Of a DNA stretch of 21,500 nt, positions 21,048 to 21,500 are shown piece by piece. Position 1 is the stretch's first letter, and each line of letters opens with the position of its first letter. The stretch covers positions 1 to 21,500 of the forward strand of contig JBCCGI010000113.1 in NCBI GenBank assembly GCA_039029355.1, read 5' to 3'. This stretch comes from JBCCGI01 sp039029355 (GTDB taxonomy: Bacteria; Planctomycetota; UBA1135; GCA-002686595). The translations under genes were made by a program, and so were the position numbers. The notes beneath the pieces are model-generated. The model was not told the DNA's origin and did no database searches. It saw only the letters and a program-made list of their open reading frames with translations.

Positions 21048-21500
21048 GCTCTGGCGAGCTACAGCCTCGACGACGATCGCCACCTTCCCCGAACCGTGGG
21101 CCTGAGTCGCTTCCACCGCGCCGAGCTCGGCACCAGCGGCGCCAAGCTGGTCCGCCACCACGACGCGGCCGGGCGCCGGCGTGAGGAGCGGCTCTTCTCG
21201 TCGAGCGGCGCACCGCTGCAGGGCTTCGAGATCGAGGTGGACCTGGCGTCGAACCCGATCGAGCGCACCGAGCTCTCCAACGGCTGCGTCGAGCACTTCG
21301 GCTACGACGGCTTCGGCCGGCTCGACTTCTGGGACTTCGACCTCGAGAACCTGCTGGGCCCGGGGCGCACCGTGACGTGGAGCTGGGACGCCGCGAACAA
21401 CCTCGCGGCGCGCACCGACACGCTTGCGCCCGGCGGCGTGATCGGCACGTACGACGCGCTCAACCGACTCGACACGTTCGCGCCGCTCTACGGCGGCCTG
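21048..21500 (+). pseudogene. RHS/YD-repeat fragment, no start codon region, runs off right edge
   Basis: One frame is open to the window end and gives about 151 residues typical of RHS-repeat shells: LASYSLDDDRHLPRTVGLSR, GAKLVRHHDAAGRRREERLF, HFGYDGFGRLDFWDFDLENL, VTWSWDAANNLAARTDTLAP, IGTYDALNRLDTFAPLYGGL. Full RHS proteins exceed 1000 aa and begin with a signal or delivery domain. Here the homologous part starts abruptly around 21048, and the 60-100 nt before it have no coding character or plausible start. It therefore looks like a 5'-truncated remnant or a C-terminal cassette left after recombination, but the part beyond the window could be intact and a GTG at 21096 could still start it. 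RHS proteins typically carry toxins at the C-terminus, which is not visible here. Confidence 0.65.

Overview
This window is GC-rich bacterial chromosome that most likely comes from a large-genome planctomycete. That is an inference from gene content: two giant secreted FG-GAP/VCBS proteins whose shared C-terminal module ends in a 'GLTFYHQVFVIDF...NLLALTYG' type sequence, a DUF4062-NACHT-formylglycine-generating-enzyme-like fusion, Gly-Gly-X secreted proteins and an RHS fragment. No 16S rRNA or other marker in the window settles the phylum.

Positions 1-6237 are mostly housekeeping. A secreted protein of unknown function runs off the left edge and follows pcnB (poly(A) polymerase/tRNA nucleotidyltransferase family) by 11 nt on the minus strand. 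Next come tRNA-Trp(CCA), rsmG with an unusual acidic N-terminal extension and a 32-aa membrane peptide on the plus strand. Convergent to these lie class I fructose-bisphosphate aldolase, tRNA-Leu(CAG) behind a clear sigma70-type promoter, and an SGNH-hydrolase-like protein on the minus strand. smpB is divergent from the SGNH gene.

Positions 6281-11800 hold two tandem, clearly paralogous genes (893 and 898 aa) for secreted proteins built of about 14 calcium-loop FG-GAP/VCBS repeats. A GC-rich hairpin lies just beyond each. A membrane-anchored DUF3465 protein follows at 12104-12682.

Positions 12792-13146 are tmRNA (ssrA), with a readable tag ORF encoding ADNYSLAA. Its partner smpB is about 7 kb away. 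Beyond the ssrA 3' end, a classic integration site, the content turns accessory. First is a MerR/excisionase-type helix-turn-helix protein reading antisense into ssrA. Then come clustered GC-rich palindromes and a 970-aa DUF4062-NACHT-CLec/FGE protein that looks like an NLR-type sensor.

Divergent from that sensor are two tandem Gly-Gly-X repeat secreted proteins with a near-identical 50-aa head. They are followed, with a GTGA stop/start overlap, by a membrane-anchored protein with three carboxypeptidase-regulatory-like beta-sandwich domains. These three genes look like one transcription unit and are the best candidate for an undescribed cell-surface system. A small multi-pass membrane protein and a start-less RHS/YD-repeat fragment finish the window.
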